Shown here in pieces: positions 16,345 to 26,421 of a DNA stretch of 64,000 nucleotides. Position 1 is the stretch's first letter; each line of letters starts with the position of its first letter. The position numbers and the translations under genes were made by a program. Below the pieces are notes generated by a model that did not search any database, had not been told where the DNA came from, and saw nothing but the letters and a program-made list of their open reading frames with translations. The stretch is from Mesorhizobium plurifarium (lineage in GTDB: Bacteria; Pseudomonadota; Alphaproteobacteria; Rhizobiales; Rhizobiaceae): positions 124,001-188,000 of the forward strand of contig CCNB01000044.1 in assembly GCA_000824785.1 (NCBI GenBank), given 5' to 3'.

Positions 16345-17637
16345 TCAGCGGTCGTTGCGGCCGAGCGCCAGCATCTCGTCGACGATCGACAAAGTGAGCT
16401 CGGGCTGTTCGAAATACGGCAAGTGACCGCATTGCCGAAAAGCATGGAGGCCGACGCGCCCCGGCAGCGAATGACAATGAGCGAACGGGATGATCCTGTC
16501 CTGGATGCCGAACACGATGCGCATGGGGATGCGGAGCCGTTCCAGGTCGGGGCGGATCGAGAAGGTCTGCGTGCCGTCGCAGAAATACCGTTCGGCAAGG
16601 TTGGCCAGGGCGCTGGACAGGCTGTCGTCCTTGCGCTGGTCGGCGACGCTGCGAATGAAGGCTTCCGAAATCTGGCGGGGATCGAACACAAGTTCCTGGA
16701 GCCAGGGCAGAAGGCTGGACGGCTGCCTCGCCGCGACGAAGCCATGGATGAACGGCTGGCGTATTTCGGGGCCAAGACCGGCCGGCGAAATCAGCAAAAG
16801 CGAGTCGGCTCTTGTCTGTCCGCGGGTGGCCAGTCTGGCCGCGACGGCGGCGCCGAAGGAATGGCCGACAATCGTTGCGTGCTCGATGCCTTCGGCAGCC
16901 AGACGCTGCTCGACCATCGCGCAGATCGCATCGAGATCCTCCGGGACTGTCCGTGTCGACCGTCCATGTCCGGGCAAGTCGAGGGCCAGCATTCGCGCCT
17001 TGGGCCGGCCCGCGGCCAGAAGGCCGCGCCATGCATTATGATCGGAGGCAAAGCCATGCAGGGCGACGAGCGTTTCGGCGCCTTCCCGCTGCAGCCAGGC
17101 GGCGTGCAGTCCATCTTGCCGCGCGCCGCTTTCCTGCATCCAAGAGGACTTTGAAACGACAGCCGGCGCGTCGGCGAGCGATCGCTTGCCGAGCACGTCA
17201 CGTTTCTGGATCCGCCCTTTCGGTCCCGATCCGGCGATGCCGTGAAGATCGATCCGGTGCTGCGCGGCAATCCGCCTTGCCAGGGGCGTGGCCACGATAC
17301 GCGTCGAGGCGGGATTCGCCTGCGGCTGCGCCGGCGCTCCATTTCGGTCGGCCGATTGTGCCGGCGCCGCGACAGGTTTGCTCCCGGCTTCGATCTGCTC
17401 GCCGCTTTCAAGGATATGGCCGACGATCTCGCCGACCTGCACTTCCTCACCGGCGGCCCGAGCATGCGCGACGAAGCCGGATGCCGGAGCCTCCACCTCG
17501 ACCGCGGCCTTGTCGTTGTCGATCTCAAACAGCGCGTCGCCCTGCGCGACTTCGGCGCCGTTGTCCTTCAGCCAGCGGCCAATGCTGCCGGTGTCGGTCT
17601 CCAGGCTGACCTTCGGAAAAATAACGGCAATGGCCAT
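16345..17637 (-). CDS. Dihydrolipoyl acyltransferase-like E2 protein: lipoyl, E3-binding and alpha/beta hydrolase domains (acetoin dehydrogenase E2 type)
   Basis: A 430-residue fusion. Residues 1-78 are a biotinyl/lipoyl domain with the lipoyl Lys in EIDNDKAAVEV (Lys43). Residues about 111-150 are a peripheral-subunit-binding domain (ATPLARRIAAQ ... GSGPKGRIQKRDV). Residues about 185-425 are an alpha/beta hydrolase with nucleophile Ser260 in IVGHSFGAA and a C-terminal GHLPYFEQP histidine region, in place of the usual CAT acyltransferase core. This architecture is known for AcoC-type acetoin dehydrogenase E2. AAGGA lies before the ATG. No E1 gene is adjacent; a fused E1 alpha/beta lies at 45215-47392. 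An E3 gene is not in the window. Confidence 0.9.
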   Translation of the reverse strand: MAIAVIFPKVSLETDTGSIGRWLKDNGAEVAQGDALFEIDNDKAAVEVEAPASGFVAHARAAGEEVQVGEIVGHILESGEQIEAGSKPVAAPAQSADRNGAPAQPQANPASTRIVATPLARRIAAQHRIDLHGIAGSGPKGRIQKRDVLGKRSLADAPAVVSKSSWMQESGARQDGLHAAWLQREGAETLVALHGFASDHNAWRGLLAAGRPKARMLALDLPGHGRSTRTVPEDLDAICAMVEQRLAAEGIEHATIVGHSFGAAVAARLATRGQTRADSLLLISPAGLGPEIRQPFIHGFVAARQPSSLLPWLQELVFDPRQISEAFIRSVADQRKDDSLSSALANLAERYFCDGTQTFSIRPDLERLRIPMRIVFGIQDRIIPFAHCHSLPGRVGLHAFRQCGHLPYFEQPELTLSIVDEMLALGRNDR

Positions 17638-17655
17638 GGAATTGTCCTTGGTTGG

Positions 17656-18507
17656 CTAGTCCCGTTGGACCATCGCGGCAATCTGCTCGCCCATCGGTGG
17701 CAACGTTGCGCCGGTCAGCCGGTACTGCAGTTCTGCGAGCAACGACTTCAGCTTGGGCACGAAGACGGAGATGCAGGCCTCGACGGGGGCAAGGTCCTTG
17801 ATGCCGCCGCAGGTGATGGCCACGAGTTGGGATCCATCGCTCGGCCTGAAAGGCACGCCGACGGCGTTGATGTAGCTGTACCAGTCGCCGAACGAGGCGA
17901 CGTAGCCATGCTTGGCGTAGCTTTCGAGCCCGCCGTCGATGGCGCGGCGTATCTTATCCCTGCTGTCCGGGTTGTTCTCGACCAACTGGCTGATGACGCG
18001 GTCCTGCAGGCCTTCCTCCATGGCGGCCAGATAGGCCAATCCCATCGATGTCTGCCAGATCGGCAGGCGCGAACCGACGTTGAGCCGGAGCGTGACCGGT
18101 GTCTCGGGCCGGCAGTTCGAGACGTAGACCATCTCCAGCCCATCACGCATGCCCATGGCGACGGCCACGCCGGTTTCGAAGGCCAGGGTCTGCATCAGCG
18201 GCTTGGCCATGTAGACCACGGCGCTGCTGCTCAGGCCGGAGTAGCCGAGCGATACGGTCGCCGGCCCGATGGAATATCGCCCCAGGAGGGGGTCGTAGAG
18301 GAGGTAGCCGAGGCCGACCAACGTGTAGGTGAGGCGCGAGATCGTCGCCTTGGGCAAGCCGGTCCGCTCGATCAGTTCCTGGTTGCCGAGCGATGTGTCG
18401 GCCGGCGTGAACGCGCGCAGGATCTGCAGGCCGCGCACCAGGGCGGACGAATGCTGTCCCTGATCTTCATTCGATGGCGCCGGTATGGGTTTGTTGCGTT
18501 TTCGCAT
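17656..18507 (-). CDS. IclR family transcriptional regulator
   Basis: A 283-residue regulator with an N-terminal winged helix-turn-helix (about residues 20-80, containing GNQELIERTGLPKATISRL) and a C-terminal IclR effector domain (about 95-265). ATG 18507 is set by a strong GGGAGG 4 bases upstream; an open ORF extends 22 residues further without such a site. The gene is first of a leftward group with the E2 and acyl-CoA dehydrogenase genes and divergent from the Dpp-type ABC operon. Palindromes at 18598-18650 in the shared promoter region are its likely targets. The effector is unknown. Confidence 0.92.
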   Translation of the reverse strand: MRKRNKPIPAPSNEDQGQHSSALVRGLQILRAFTPADTSLGNQELIERTGLPKATISRLTYTLVGLGYLLYDPLLGRYSIGPATVSLGYSGLSSSAVVYMAKPLMQTLAFETGVAVAMGMRDGLEMVYVSNCRPETPVTLRLNVGSRLPIWQTSMGLAYLAAMEEGLQDRVISQLVENNPDSRDKIRRAIDGGLESYAKHGYVASFGDWYSYINAVGVPFRPSDGSQLVAITCGGIKDLAPVEACISVFVPKLKSLLAELQYRLTGATLPPMGEQIAAMVQRD

Positions 18508-18597
18508 GCTGCCTCCCAACAGCGAATATGGCCCGTCAGGCTCTTGGTCGGGCGCCCACCCTATCAGTCGCAACGGGCGGCCGACAGGCCTCGCAAC

Positions 18598-18650
18598 GAA
18601 ATTTGGAACTTAATTTCATTTCTATTGACTGGTGTTGACCACCTTGTCAA
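18598..18650. promoter_or_regulatory. Two inverted repeats in the IclR / ABC-operon divergent promoter
   Basis: The 199-bp gap between the IclR start and the first permease has an AT-rich island. It contains GAAATT/AATTTC with an 8-bp spacer (18598-18617) and TTGAC/GTCAA with a 6-bp spacer (18635-18650); the TTGAC elements could also be -35 boxes of the rightward promoter. IclR proteins commonly bind such repeats in divergent promoters. The assignment is positional. Confidence 0.4.
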
Positions 18651-18706
18651 TATCGCCGGACTCTCGCCCAAAGCGTGGGGCGAAACGGTACGCCACGGGA
18701 CGACGG

Positions 18707-19720
18707 ATGCTCAACTACATCGTCAGACGCAGCATCGCGATGCCCTTCATTTTGCTGGGGATCGTCACGATGGCATTCCTGCTGACGGCCATCACCAAGG
18801 GTGATCCGCTGACGGCCGTGGTCAGCGAGCAGCAGCTCAACAATCCCGAGATCGTCGCGGCCGCGCGGCAAAGATGGGGACTCGATCGTCCCTTGCCGGA
18901 ACGGTATCTCATCTATGTCGGCAACCTCCTTAAAGGGGACATGGGAACGTCGTTCGTCACCCGTCGCCCGGTCTCGACCGATCTGATGGCCCGGCTGCCG
19001 GCCACGTTCGAACTGGTCATCTCGGCGATGATCATCGGCAGTGTCATCGGCATCGTGTTCGGGCTTCTCGCGGCATACTACCGGGACACTGCGATCGATC
19101 AGAGCGCACGCATATTTTCGCTTTTCGGATCGTCGGTCCCGATCTTCTGGCTGGGCCTCGCGCTGCTTTTCCTGTTCTCGGTCAAATACCAGATCCTGCC
19201 GGGACCGGGCCGCATCGATCCCAGGATGTCGCCGCCGCCCGTGGTGACCGGTTTCATGACCATCGATACCTTGCTGGCCGGAAACCTCGCCGCTTTCAAG
19301 GATGCGCTCAGCCATCTCATCTTGCCCTCGATCGTGCTTGGCTGGACCGTTGCGGGAACGATCTCGCGTCTCGTCCGCGCCAACATGCTCGAAGTGATGG
19401 AACGCGAATTCATCCTCACCGCGCGCGCCAAGGGCGCGGGGGAATTGCGAGTGGTGCTTCGCCATGCGTTCCGAAACATCCTGGTGCCGGTGCTGACGGT
19501 GATCAGCTATTCCTTTGCCTATCTCATCACCGGCGCCGTGCTGACCGAAGCCGTGTTCGCGTGGCCCGGCATGGGAAGCTACGCCGTGACGGCAGCCCGC
19601 TCGCTCGATTTCCCGGCGATCATCGGCGTGACCATCGTCGGCGGCGTGATGTTCCTGATCACGAACCTTCTCACGGATATCGCCTACGTGCTGGCCAATC
19701 CGCGCGTGCGCCTGAACTGA
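18707..19720 (+). CDS. ABC transporter permease (DppB/OppB type)
   Basis: A 337-residue permease with six predicted membrane helices and the typical cytoplasmic coupling motif REFILTARAKGA followed by VLRHAFRNILVPVLTV (EAA loop). The family carries peptides, nickel, opines or sugar-acid derivatives across the inner membrane. ATG 18707 opens with MLNYIVRRS, the standard N-terminus of DppB; the 25 codons upstream of it are in the promoter region. The second permease starts 5 bp after the stop. No binding-protein gene is in this operon. Confidence 0.92.
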   Translation: MLNYIVRRSIAMPFILLGIVTMAFLLTAITKGDPLTAVVSEQQLNNPEIVAAARQRWGLDRPLPERYLIYVGNLLKGDMGTSFVTRRPVSTDLMARLPATFELVISAMIIGSVIGIVFGLLAAYYRDTAIDQSARIFSLFGSSVPIFWLGLALLFLFSVKYQILPGPGRIDPRMSPPPVVTGFMTIDTLLAGNLAAFKDALSHLILPSIVLGWTVAGTISRLVRANMLEVMEREFILTARAKGAGELRVVLRHAFRNILVPVLTVISYSFAYLITGAVLTEAVFAWPGMGSYAVTAARSLDFPAIIGVTIVGGVMFLITNLLTDIAYVLANPRVRLN

Positions 19721-19725
19721 GAGAG

Positions 19726-20576
19726 ATGCCATTGTCTTCGGTTCAAGCTTCATCACCGGCGCGCCTCCGCCTTCCCGAGTGGGCTTCGCCCGCTTTTCTG
19801 GTCGGCGGTGTCGTCGTTCTCTTCTGGCTCGTCGCCACGCTCTTTCCGACATGGCTCGCGCCCTACGATCCGCTCAAGCTTGCGGGGCGGCGGCTGCAGG
19901 CGCCGAATGCGAGCTATCTGCTCGGAACCGACGCCCTTGGTCGCGACGTGCTTTCGCGCACGATCCATGGCGCGCAGCATTCGCTGCCGATAGCGCTGCT
20001 GGTCGTGGTCAGCGCCGTTGTGATCGGGTCGGCCGCCGGCGCGATTTCGGGTTACAGGGGCGGCATCATCGGCGCCGCCATCATGCGGCTTGTCGATATC
20101 ACCCTTTCCTTCCCGCCGATCCTTCTCGCAATGGCTGTCGCGGCCTCGCTCGGCCCGGGGCTTGGCAACGCGGCGATCGCGATGGTCGTCGTCTGGTGGC
20201 CGGTCTATGCGCGGCTGATGCGCGCCCAGGTGCTCGAGGTGCGCGAGCGTGAGCATGTCGAGGCCGCGGTCGCGGCGGGCGCCGGTCATTTCCGCATCCT
20301 CACCAAGCACATCCTGCCGCTCTGTTGGACGCCGATCCTGATCAGCGCGACGATGGATCTCGGCCAGGTCATCCTGCTTGCGGCCTCGCTCAGCTTCATC
20401 GGGCTCGGCGCAACTCCGCCCACCCCGGAATGGGGCGCCATGATTTCGGACGGCGCCACCTTCTTCTACAGCTGGTGGATCGCATTCGGGCCGGGCATGG
20501 CCATCCTGACGGCGGTGCTGGGCTTCAATTTCATCGGCGACGGCCTGCGCGACTATTTCGATCCGAGGTCGTCCAA

Positions 20577-20580
<4 letters not shown>
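19726..20580 (+). CDS. ABC transporter permease (DppC/OppC type)
   Basis: A 284-residue permease with an N-terminal OppC-like segment (LFPTWLAPYDPLKLAGRRL), the LLGTDALGRDVLSRTIHGA signature, and the EAA loop REHVEAAVAAGAGHFRILTKHILP. ATG 19726 follows GAGAG directly after the stop of the first permease. The stop overlaps the ATG of the first ATPase (ATGA), so the two are translationally coupled. With the DppB-like subunit it forms the transmembrane channel. Confidence 0.92.
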
Positions 20581-21624
<1,044 letters not shown>

Positions 21625-21632
<8 letters not shown>

Positions 21633-22659
21633 AGTCTCAAATCCAGCCGCGGACGGCGTGGCGCCGGGCGCCGCCTTGTCCGTGCGCAATCTTTCCAAGG
21701 TCTTCCCGATCCTGGGCGGCAGCCTGGTGCGCCGTGAGGTCGCGCAGCTAAAGGCCGTCACGGATATCTCGTTCGATCTCGATCCCGGCGAGACACTGGG
21801 GCTGGTCGGTGAGTCCGGCTGTGGCAAGTCGACCCTCGGGCGATGCCTGCTCAGGCTGATCGAGCCGACCTCCGGCAGCGTGACGCTGAACGGCACGGAC
21901 ATCGTCTCGCTCGGCGCGGAGCAGATGCGGCGGATGCGCAGACATCTGCAGCTCGTGTTCCAGGATCCCTATGGCTCGCTGCATCCGCGCATGCGCGTCG
22001 AAGACAGTGTCGCGGAGCCGCTGCGGATCACGACGATGAGCCGCTCGCAAAGGCGCGAGCGGGTGCTGGAGATGCTGGATCTCGTCAGTCTCAGCGCCGC
22101 GCATGGCAGGCGCTATCCGCACCAGTTGTCGGGCGGCCAGCGCCAGCGCGTGGTGATCGCCCGCGCCCTTGCATTGAAGCCTGAAGTCCTCGTCCTCGAC
22201 GAGCCGGTTTCCGCCCTCGACGTCTCGGTCCAGGCGGGCGTGCTCAATCTTCTCCAGGAAATCCAGGAGAAGATGCGGACGGCCTATGTGTTCATCGCGC
22301 ACGATCTTTCGGTCGTGCGTCACATCTCGCACAAGGTCGCGGTGATGTATCTTGGCCGCTTCGTCGAAGTCGCGCCGGCCGAGCAGCTCTACGCAAGGCC
22401 GCTCCATCCTTATTCGCAGGCCCTGATGTCGGCCGTGCCGATCGCCGATCCGGACCTGGAGCGGGGCCGCAAGCAGATACTGCTCAAGGGCGATGTGCCG
22501 AGCCCGATCAACCCGCCGTCGGGTTGTCCATTCAGGACCCGCTGCTTCAAGGCGCAGGCGAGGTGCGCCGAGGCCGAGCCGCCTCTCGCCGAGGTCGAGC
22601 CGGGGCATCTGGCGGCGTGTCATTTTCCGGGTCCGACGGATATCGGGCAGGCGGCCTGA
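21625..22659 (+). CDS. ABC transporter ATP-binding protein (DppF/OppF type)
   Basis: A 344-residue ATPase with Walker A GESGCGKS, signature LSGGQRQRVVIARA, Walker B VLVLDEPVSALDVS and H-loop FIAHDLSVV, and the C-terminal CPFRTRCFKAQARC cysteine motif. ATG 21625 (MAEVSNP) lies inside the 3' end of the DppD-like gene. Forty-two bp downstream begins the CaiB-type CoA-transferase gene, which suggests that the imported compound is activated to a CoA thioester (inference). Confidence 0.93.
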
Positions 22660-22701
22660 GCGCCCGGCAAACCAGCATTTCAAGCAAGGAAGCGAGGACG
22701 T

Positions 22702-23967
22702 ATGTCGGAAACCATCGGCGAGACGCCCACGGGCGAAAGCGCACCCGCTTTGCCCTTGGCAGGCATCAAGGTGCTGGATCTTTCGCGCGTGCTGGCCGGC
22801 CCCTGGGCGACGATGAGCCTCGCCGATCTCGGCGCGGAGGTCTGGAAGATCGAGAATATCGACGGCGGCGACGACACAAGGGCATGGTCGGTGCCGAACT
22901 ACAACGGCATCAGCACCTATTATCTCTGCGCCAACCGGGGCAAGTCCAGCATAGCGGTGGACCTGAAGCATCCGAAGGGCCATGAGATCGTTCACCGCCT
23001 GGCGGCTCAGGCCGATGTCGTGATCGAGAATTTTCGCGCCGGCACCGTCCAGCGGCTCAAGATCGACTACGAAAGCCTGAAAGCCGTCAATCCCGGCATC
23101 ATCTATTGCTCGATATCGGGCTATGGGCAGACCGGTCCGGAATGGGATCGGCCGGGATATGATTTCGTGGTACAGGCGGAAAGCGGCCTGATGTCCATCA
23201 CCGGGCCTGTCGACGGCGAGCCACAGCGCATCGGGGTGGCGATGACCGACATCATTGCCGGCATGGTGTCGGTCCAATCCATACTGGCGGCGCTGTATCA
23301 GCGCCGGCAGAACGGGCAGGGGCAGTATATCGACATCTCCCTGCTCGAATGCGCTTTGAACACGCTGATCAATGTCGGCAGCGGGTACCTCAATGCTGGC
23401 GTCGTTCCGCGGCGCTATGGCAATGCGCACCCCACCGTGGTCCCCTATCAGATCTGCGAGTGCTCCGACGGCAGCTTCGCGCTCGCCGTCGGCAACGACA
23501 AGCAGTTCACCGCGCTGTGCGAAAAGGTCGTCGGCATGCCGCACCTCGCCGGCGACCCGCTTTACAAGACCGCGGCGGCACGGGCGCTCAATCGGGAAAG
23601 CCTGCTCGCAACGCTGGGCCCGGCATTCCGGACCCGGCCGCGCCATCACTGGATGGAGGCCTGCCTGCGCCATGGCGTGCCGGCCGGTGAGGTCAAATCC
23701 GTTCCCGAAGCCTTCGAGAGCCCGACCGTGAAGGCTAGGGAGGTCGTCCAGACATTGCACAGCCAGCACATCGGCCCGATCTCCCTTGTGAGACCGGCGC
23801 AAGGTCTGAGCGCCCAGCGCGGGGCAAAGTACAAGGCGCCGCCGATGCTTGGCGAAGACACCGCCGCCGTGCTGTCGCAGACGCTGGGCTACGCGCCGGA
23901 GGAAGTCGAGGCGCTGATCGGCCAAGGCGTGGTCCGCCAGTATCGGAGCCCGTCGCCCGCGGCGTGA
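22702..23967 (+). CDS. CaiB/BaiF family CoA-transferase
   Basis: A 421-residue class III CoA-transferase. Marks are the N-terminal LAGIKVLDLSRVLAGPWATMSLADLGAEVWKIE-type segment, the catalytic Asp in AMTDIIAGMV, and GQGQYIDISLLE. These enzymes move CoA from a donor thioester to an organic acid (for example carnitine, formate/oxalate, mesaconate or succinyl/malate). GAGGA precedes the ATG. The gene is the fifth of the ABC operon. A 198-bp gap follows (23968-24165) in which I see only a small CCCGATACGGG hairpin and no gene. The acid substrate is unknown. Confidence 0.92.
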   Translation: MSETIGETPTGESAPALPLAGIKVLDLSRVLAGPWATMSLADLGAEVWKIENIDGGDDTRAWSVPNYNGISTYYLCANRGKSSIAVDLKHPKGHEIVHRLAAQADVVIENFRAGTVQRLKIDYESLKAVNPGIIYCSISGYGQTGPEWDRPGYDFVVQAESGLMSITGPVDGEPQRIGVAMTDIIAGMVSVQSILAALYQRRQNGQGQYIDISLLECALNTLINVGSGYLNAGVVPRRYGNAHPTVVPYQICECSDGSFALAVGNDKQFTALCEKVVGMPHLAGDPLYKTAAARALNRESLLATLGPAFRTRPRHHWMEACLRHGVPAGEVKSVPEAFESPTVKAREVVQTLHSQHIGPISLVRPAQGLSAQRGAKYKAPPMLGEDTAAVLSQTLGYAPEEVEALIGQGVVRQYRSPSPAA

Positions 23968-24165
23968 TCTGGGGTCGCGGGGCGCGCCTCGTCACATAAC
24001 GAAAGGTTATTCAAGCCAAAGATTTTTGCCAGTGCACGGCACGGCTTCGAGTGCCTAAAGCAGAGGTCGATCGGCGCCGTGAATGCGTGGAGTTTTCGCT
24101 GCATAACGGGGTTGCCGGGGCAATGTCTTGAAGGCCCGATACGGGCTTAATCCTGGGTGGTTTCA

Positions 24166-25473
24166 ATGGGGCGCCAGCTACACTTCGTCGGCTACTGCAC
24201 GATCGGCCCTTCGTGGCACAACAACGGCAGCTGGCGCCATGACGAAAGCGACGGGACCGACTTCCTGAGCCCCGGACGCTACGAGAACATCGCCCGTATC
24301 CTGGAGGCCGGAAAATTCGACGGGCTGTTCTTCGTCGACGTCCAGACCCTCTACGACACCTATGGCGGCGTCATCGACCCTTGCATCAGATATGGCGGCC
24401 ATATGTGCATGCTCGACCCGATGCAGATGCTGACGGCGATGGCGCGGGTGACCGATCACATCGGCCTTTCGGCGACAATGTCGACCTCGCTTTATCACCC
24501 GTTTCACATCGCCCGTGCCTTTGCTTCGCTCGACCATATCAGCGGCGGCAGGGCGGCCTGGAATATCGTCACCTCGGCGACCGATCGCGAAGCGCAGAAC
24601 TACGGCATGGATCGGCTGCTGGACAAGGCACAGCGCTACGATCATGCCGATGAGGTGGTCGAAGCTTGCACGGCGCTCTGGAACAGCTGGGGGCCGGATG
24701 CGCTGGTGCTCGACCGGCAGGCCGGCGTCTTCGGCGATCCGTCGAAAGTGCGCTACGCCAACTACGCCGGCAAATATGTCAGGACGCGCGGCCCGTTGAT
24801 GACGCCGCATTCGCCGCAAGGCAGTCCTGTGCTGATGCAGGCGGGGTCTTCGGACCGCGGGCGTCAGTTTGCGGCGCGCTGGGCCGAGATCGTCTTCACG
24901 CTGCAGAACAACAAGGCGGACATGCAAGCCTTCTACCGCGACGTCAAGGACCGCGTCTCGAATGCGGGGCGCGATCCTTCGCACTGCGCCATCCTGCCCG
25001 CGACCGATATCGTCATAGGCGAGACGGAATCGATCGCGCGCGAGCGGGCGGACTATATCGATTCCCTCGCCAATGCCGAGCTTGGCCTTTCCGAGATGTC
25101 GAACCATATCGGCATCGACCTCTCGGGCTTCCCTATGGACCAGCCGCTGAGCGAGATGGAGATCACGCAAGGCGCGCGCGGCGTGTTCGATATCATCATG
25201 AGCGGCGGCAAGGGCAAGACGCTGCGTGACGCCGGCCATCAATATGCGACCACCCAGATGTCGCCGCAGCTCGTCGGCACGCCGATGATGATTGCCGATC
25301 ACATCCACGAGCTGTTCGAAGCCGAGGCGTGCGACGGTTTCGTCATCTGTCCGTCAATCACCCCCGGCTCGTTCTACCAGTTCGTGAAGTCGGTGGTGCC
25401 TGAACTTCAGCGCCGGGGCATTTACCGCCGCGACTACACCGGCCGCACCTTTCGGGAAAATCTACGCTCCTGA
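24166..25473 (+). CDS. LLM-class flavin-dependent monooxygenase (NtaA/SnaA/DszA family), copy 1
   Basis: A 435-residue bacterial-luciferase-like enzyme. Family hallmarks include the N-terminal HFVGYCTIGPSWHNNGSWR, SATMSTSLYHPFHIARAFASLDHISGGRAAWNIVTS, and PVLMQAGSSDRGRQFAARWAE near the flavin phosphate site. Members use reduced FMN supplied by a separate reductase to oxygenate aminopolycarboxylates, sulfur heterocycles or similar. ATG 24166 has GGGTGG upstream; GTG 24157 is a weaker option. The flavin reductase at 28818 and the second homologue at 31577 are the likely functional partners. The transketolase pair follows after 62 bp. Confidence 0.92.
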   Translation: MGRQLHFVGYCTIGPSWHNNGSWRHDESDGTDFLSPGRYENIARILEAGKFDGLFFVDVQTLYDTYGGVIDPCIRYGGHMCMLDPMQMLTAMARVTDHIGLSATMSTSLYHPFHIARAFASLDHISGGRAAWNIVTSATDREAQNYGMDRLLDKAQRYDHADEVVEACTALWNSWGPDALVLDRQAGVFGDPSKVRYANYAGKYVRTRGPLMTPHSPQGSPVLMQAGSSDRGRQFAARWAEIVFTLQNNKADMQAFYRDVKDRVSNAGRDPSHCAILPATDIVIGETESIARERADYIDSLANAELGLSEMSNHIGIDLSGFPMDQPLSEMEITQGARGVFDIIMSGGKGKTLRDAGHQYATTQMSPQLVGTPMMIADHIHELFEAEACDGFVICPSITPGSFYQFVKSVVPELQRRGIYRRDYTGRTFRENLRS

Positions 25474-25535
25474 CGCAGTCGTGGCGCGGCTTTGCAGCCG
25501 TGCCACGGAACCAAGAACTTTGATCGAGGGATGAT

Positions 25536-26420
25536 ATGAGCGGTTCTTCTGGAGGCACGGCGCGCGGCAACAGCTTCGAGCCCACGCCGGATGTGGTGGC
25601 GATGCTCAAGGAGCGCGCCCGCTTCGTGCGGCTGGAGACGATCCGGCTGATCGAGATCGCCAAGACCGGCCACTACACGTCGGTCTTCTCGGCGGCGGAA
25701 ATATTCGCCGCGCTCTATTACGACGTCATGCGGCTGCGCCGGGGCGATCCGAAATGGGCGGGGCGGGATCGCTTCACGATCGGCAAGGGACATGCCGCGG
25801 TCGGCCTGTTTCCCATCTATGCCGATCTCGGCTTCTTCCCGAAAGAATGGCTCGACCAGTATACGCGCCTCGGCAGCCCGCTTGGCGATCACCCCGACAT
25901 GAGGAAGGTGCCCGGCGTCGACTTTTCGTCGGGCTCGATCGGCCACGCGCTCTCGAATGCGCTGGGCATGGTGCTGGCGCAGCGCTGGACCGCCGAGAAG
26001 GACTATCGGGTCTTCTGCATGATGGGCGATGGCGAGATGCAGGAAGGACAGGTCTGGGAGGCCGCCATCAACGCCGCGCAGCACCGGGCCCGCAATCTCA
26101 TCGCCATCATCGACCGCAACGGCTACCAGCTCGACGGGCGCGTCGACGACCTGATGAACATCGAACCGCTCGACGAGAAATGGCGCGCCTTCGGCTGGGA
26201 GGTTCACACCGTCGACGGCCATGACGTGGCGAAGGTCACCGAACTCCTGCGGCAGGTGAGGGCGGACGACGAGCGCACCAGGCCCTGTGTGATCATCGCC
26301 AAGACCAGCAAGGGCAGGGGCGTTTCCTACATGGAAACCGAGCCGGGCTGGCACCTGGGCTATCTCGACCCGTCCGATGCCGAAAAGGCCATTGCCGAGA
26401 TCAACGCGTTGGATGCTTGA
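25536..26420 (+). CDS. Transketolase, N-terminal (TPP-binding) subunit
   Basis: A 294-residue protein equal to the first half of transketolase: GKGHAAVGLFPIYADLGF, HPDMRKVPGVDFSSGSIGHALS and the TPP/metal motif MMGDGEMQEGQVWEA with IDRNGYQLDG. GAGGG precedes the ATG. The C-terminal half is the next gene. Split transketolases act on ordinary pentose phosphates or on special ketose phosphates; the apulose-4-phosphate transketolase AptA/AptB is a published split example. The neighbouring LLM monooxygenase and CoA-transferase argue for a specialised role (inference). Confidence 0.92.
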   Translation: MSGSSGGTARGNSFEPTPDVVAMLKERARFVRLETIRLIEIAKTGHYTSVFSAAEIFAALYYDVMRLRRGDPKWAGRDRFTIGKGHAAVGLFPIYADLGFFPKEWLDQYTRLGSPLGDHPDMRKVPGVDFSSGSIGHALSNALGMVLAQRWTAEKDYRVFCMMGDGEMQEGQVWEAAINAAQHRARNLIAIIDRNGYQLDGRVDDLMNIEPLDEKWRAFGWEVHTVDGHDVAKVTELLRQVRADDERTRPCVIIAKTSKGRGVSYMETEPGWHLGYLDPSDAEKAIAEINALDA

Positions 26421-26421
26421 A

